From positions 1 to 7,941 of the forward strand of contig JAQBPZ010000251.1 of assembly GCA_028287225.1 (NCBI GenBank): a stretch of 7,941 nucleotides of DNA. The letters run 5' to 3'. Below the pieces are notes generated by a model, which saw only the letters and a program-made list of their open reading frames with translations, was not told the DNA's origin and made no database searches. The position numbers were made by a program, and so were the translations under genes. The stretch comes from Gemmatimonadota bacterium. GTDB taxonomy: Bacteria; Gemmatimonadota; Gemmatimonadetes; Gemmatimonadales; Gemmatimonadaceae. Positions within the stretch are counted from its first letter, which is position 1. Each line of letters starts with the position of its first letter. Of this stretch, positions 6,436 to 7,941 are shown piece by piece.

Positions 6436-6987
6436 ATGGCGGCCAGAACGTTCGAGGACTCGGCGGGCGCGACCTGGGAGGTGTTCGAGGTGCATCGCGC
6501 CTCGGGCAAGCTCGGCGGGGTGTCGGCCGGACTCGAGCTGGGATGGCTCGCGTTCGTGAAGGAGGGCGAGAAGCGGCGTCTCGCCCCCTTTCCCTCCGAC
6601 TGGGAGCAGGTGGGCGACTCCGAGCTGGAGCAGCTCTGCGCCCGCGCGCGCCTCTCCGCGCCGCGGCCGATCGCGCCGCAGGTCGGTCCACGCATCCGGC
6701 CCACACCGCCCGATGGCGGGCCCCTCGCGGAGCGCGCGGAGCATCCCACCCCGACGGTGCCCGCCGAACCGGTGGCGGAGGCGCCCGGCGACCTGGAGGC
6801 AATCCGGGAGGTGGTGCGGGCGTTCGCGCACGAGGCGCGGACCACCGGGCTCCCCGCCGTCGACGCGATGGTCCGGTTGAAGGCGGTGCTCGCCGAGCGC
6901 TTCCCCGGCGCCGATCACGCCGCCCGGGACAGTAGGCTCGTCAGGCGTGCCTTCGTGGACGCGTACTACTTCGAGCGCGACGCGTAG
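6436..6987 (+). CDS. Two-part cytoplasmic protein of unknown function
   Basis: The 183-residue product has a compact N-terminal part (about residues 4-70) with aromatic strands WEVFEVHR, GWLAFVKEGEKRRLAPFP and then an acidic helix DWEQVGDSELEQLCARA. This pattern recalls short uncharacterised proteins I associate with Gemmatimonadota and relatives. A proline-rich linker (about 76-115) leads to a helical C-terminal part (about 118-180), with AIREVVRAFAHEART and AVDAMVRLKAVLAERFPG. No signal peptide or membrane segment is seen. A GTG three codons earlier (6427) is an alternative start; ATG 6436 is preferred because MAARTFEDSAG fits the usual beginning of such proteins, but neither has a visible Shine-Dalgarno. 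Its stop is only 12 bases from the stop of the convergent HNH gene, so the two transcripts should overlap at their ends. Function cannot be inferred. Confidence 0.75.
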   Translation: MAARTFEDSAGATWEVFEVHRASGKLGGVSAGLELGWLAFVKEGEKRRLAPFPSDWEQVGDSELEQLCARARLSAPRPIAPQVGPRIRPTPPDGGPLAERAEHPTPTVPAEPVAEAPGDLEAIREVVRAFAHEARTTGLPAVDAMVRLKAVLAERFPGADHAARDSRLVRRAFVDAYYFERDA

Positions 6988-6999
6988 CGCCGCGAGACG

Positions 7000-7572
7000 T
7001 CAGTCGCGGTAGGGCGACTCGTGGTACGGGGACTCGTCGTCCGAGAACAGGTCGTCGAACGTCTCCTTCACCCGCGGCGCCTCCATGCCATCGGGCACGA
7101 GGTCGCGCACCAGCTTCACGAGCATGGGGCTGAGATGCTTGCCGTAGCGCAGCAGCACCGCCGCGCGCTCGCGCTTGCGCAGGAGGAACGCGAGGATCGG
7201 CATGTCGGCCTTGGCGCCGTTGCAGTCCTCGCATGCCAGCACGAGGTTGTCGCGCCGGTCGTAGGCCGTCTGGCCGCGACGCGGCGTCACGTGGTCCAGC
7301 GTGATGGCCGTGGGGGCCACGCGGCGTCCGCAGTACGCGCACACCGCTCCATGCTGCTCGATGAGCCAGCGCTTGGTCTCCGCGTACGCGGTGCGGCTCG
7401 TGGACGTCGAGGTGAGCTGGGTCTGGGCCGGTCCGCGCCCTCGACGGCGCGTCGATCGCTTTCTTGGTGTCTTCACTAACGACGGAATTGGCAGAAGCGG
7501 GGTGATTGGGGCGTCGCCCTCAGGACGAGTGGCGACCGACGACGCCACGAGTCGTGGCGTCGCCCTGTCCAT
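7000..7572 (-). CDS. HNH endonuclease-domain protein
   Basis: This is a DNA nuclease of the HNH (beta-beta-alpha metal) fold with zinc-knuckle cysteines. Counted from the ATG at 7572 it has 190 residues. The core spans about 62-130: C78-x2-C81 (CAYCG), the catalytic Asp93-His94 in TLDHVTPRRG, Asn109 in RRDNLVLAC, C114-x2-C117 and Asn118 in CEDCNGAKAD. A very basic stretch precedes it (TPRKRSTRRRGRG, 35-47) and could bind nucleic acid. The C-terminus is acidic and ends in a doubled ESPY (ESPYHESPYRD). The start is uncertain: the first ~33 residues are encoded across a palindrome-rich segment and look unlike protein sequence of the family, so the GTG at 7476 (158 residues, beginning VKTPRKRSTRRR) may be the true start; a GTG at 7584 also exists. 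None has a clear Shine-Dalgarno. No methylase or phage genes adjoin, so restriction, repair or selfish roles all remain open. Confidence 0.88.
   Translation of the reverse strand: MDRATPRLVASSVATRPEGDAPITPLLPIPSLVKTPRKRSTRRRGRGPAQTQLTSTSTSRTAYAETKRWLIEQHGAVCAYCGRRVAPTAITLDHVTPRRGQTAYDRRDNLVLACEDCNGAKADMPILAFLLRKRERAAVLLRYGKHLSPMLVKLVRDLVPDGMEAPRVKETFDDLFSDDESPYHESPYRD
7510..7566. repeat. Perfect palindrome and direct repeat in the 5' region of the HNH gene
   Basis: CGACGCCACGA (7540-7550) and TCGTGGCGTCG (7552-7562) are perfect 11-bp inverted arms around a single base. In addition GGCGTCGCCCT occurs twice in direct orientation (7510-7520 and 7556-7566). The segment CGACGCC at 7540-7546 can therefore pair with either GGCGTCG copy. 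The element lies between two possible start codons of the HNH gene (7572 and 7476), so it is either in the leader or in the first codons. It could be an operator, a 5' mRNA hairpin or an attenuator-like switch. Confidence 0.5.
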
Positions 7573-7602
7573 AAAGTACACCACGCCGCCCCGCTCCGTT
7601 CA
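7573..7602 (-). promoter_or_regulatory. Possible promoter of the HNH gene
   Basis: On the minus strand TACTTT (7578-7573) resembles a -10 box and TGAACG (7602-7597), 18 bases upstream, is a weak -35 candidate. If used, transcription would begin at about 7565, just ahead of the palindrome and past the ATG at 7572, which would favour the downstream GTG start at 7476. The -35 match is poor, so this is tentative. Confidence 0.2.
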
Positions 7603-7719
7603 CCGTACGGCCGAGCACGCCAGCTTCGGGATGGAGTGGCGAGGGCGGCGGTGGCGGGGTATGGTCAAGGGGGGGCGGTGGCCGCGCGACCTTCACGACC
7701 GGCACGGCGGAGCGCACGG

Positions 7720-7941
7720 ATGCGAACTCTCGGTGTGGTACTCCTCATCGCAGGCTCCGCGGCGGCCTGTCGCCCGGGCGGGCGGGTGCCTGGCGCCTCC
7801 TTCGCCGGGGGCGCCCTCCTGGCCCCGCCATCGGCCGCCGAGGAGGCGCACGACGGCCTGCTGCGCGCCGACGTGAGCCGCTCCGACACGGTGTCGCGGC
7901 TGGGCTATGTCGGCGGCCAGGCGGCGGTGCTCGCGAGCGAC
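7720..7941 (+). CDS. Putative lipoprotein, 3' end outside the window
   Basis: The ATG at 7720 has GGAG (7709-7712) 7 bases upstream and opens 74 codons without a stop up to the window edge. The N-terminus MRTLGVVLLIAGSAAAC is a short signal sequence ending in a lipobox-like S-A-A-A-C; the -3 position is Ala instead of the usual Leu, so lipidation at Cys17 is likely but not certain. After a Gly/Pro-rich spacer, the sequence from about residue 39 (AAEEAHDGLLRADVSRSDTV) looks like the first helix of a folded domain. The spacing recalls NTF2-like or DUF4440 lipoproteins, but too little is present to decide. The gene is divergent from the HNH gene, with a G-rich gap between them. Other frames in this stretch are less convincing because they lack both a binding site and a signal sequence. 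Confidence 0.7.
   Translation, partial: MRTLGVVLLIAGSAAACRPGGRVPGASFAGGALLAPPSAAEEAHDGLLRADVSRSDTVSRLGYVGGQAAVLASD

Noticed and set aside
5885..6802. Upstream extension of the M1 peptidase frame to about 6802 on the minus strand
   Set aside because: The added 306 codons are low-complexity and would bury the signal peptide that begins at 5884. They also overlap two better-supported plus-strand genes.
6086..7584. A defence or toxin-antitoxin system made of the two unknown proteins and the HNH nuclease
   Set aside because: The HNH gene is on the opposite strand and converges on the others, the products show no known toxin, antitoxin or defence motif, and no mobile-element genes adjoin. The sequence does not support an operon.

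Overview
The window is GC-rich bacterial chromosome. The style of its genes suggests Gemmatimonadota or a similar soil lineage: an exported M1-type peptidase with a GGMEYP exopeptidase motif, a DUF3108-like exported protein, an arginine-rich HNH protein, and a small 'WEVFEV...KRRLAPFP' protein. That placement is an impression from remembered families, not a search result.

Layout from left to right. Bases 1-749 (+) hold the end of an exported DUF3108-like protein, closed by a textbook hairpin terminator (771-806). Bases 866-2881 (+) encode a 14-segment DHA2 drug:H+ antiporter whose last ~140 residues look like a MarR-type winged helix. Its ribosome binding site and start codon sit inside an inverted repeat. 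Bases 2993-3826 (+) encode an MltD-like lytic transglycosylase without LysM repeats, preceded by an AT-rich island. A nested inverted repeat (3834-3966) separates it from the convergent M1 metallopeptidase (3974-5884, minus). Divergent from the peptidase are two small plus-strand genes of unknown function (6086-6355 and 6436-6987). The second converges, 12 bases apart, on an HNH endonuclease gene (7000-7572, minus) with a palindrome-rich 5' region. A lipoprotein gene starts at 7720 and runs off the right edge.

Most of the genes look like independent units: strands alternate, and gaps hold terminators or inverted repeats. Four of the eight products are predicted to be exported or anchored in the envelope (DUF3108 protein, transglycosylase, M1 peptidase, lipoprotein) and one is an inner-membrane exporter, so the left part has an envelope flavour, but no shared pathway is evident. 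I see no CRISPR array, tRNA, rRNA, insertion sequence or recognisable defence operon. The points most worth a second look are the transporter-MarR fusion with the inverted repeat over its start, the nested repeat at 3834-3966, and the alternative hairpins ahead of the HNH gene.
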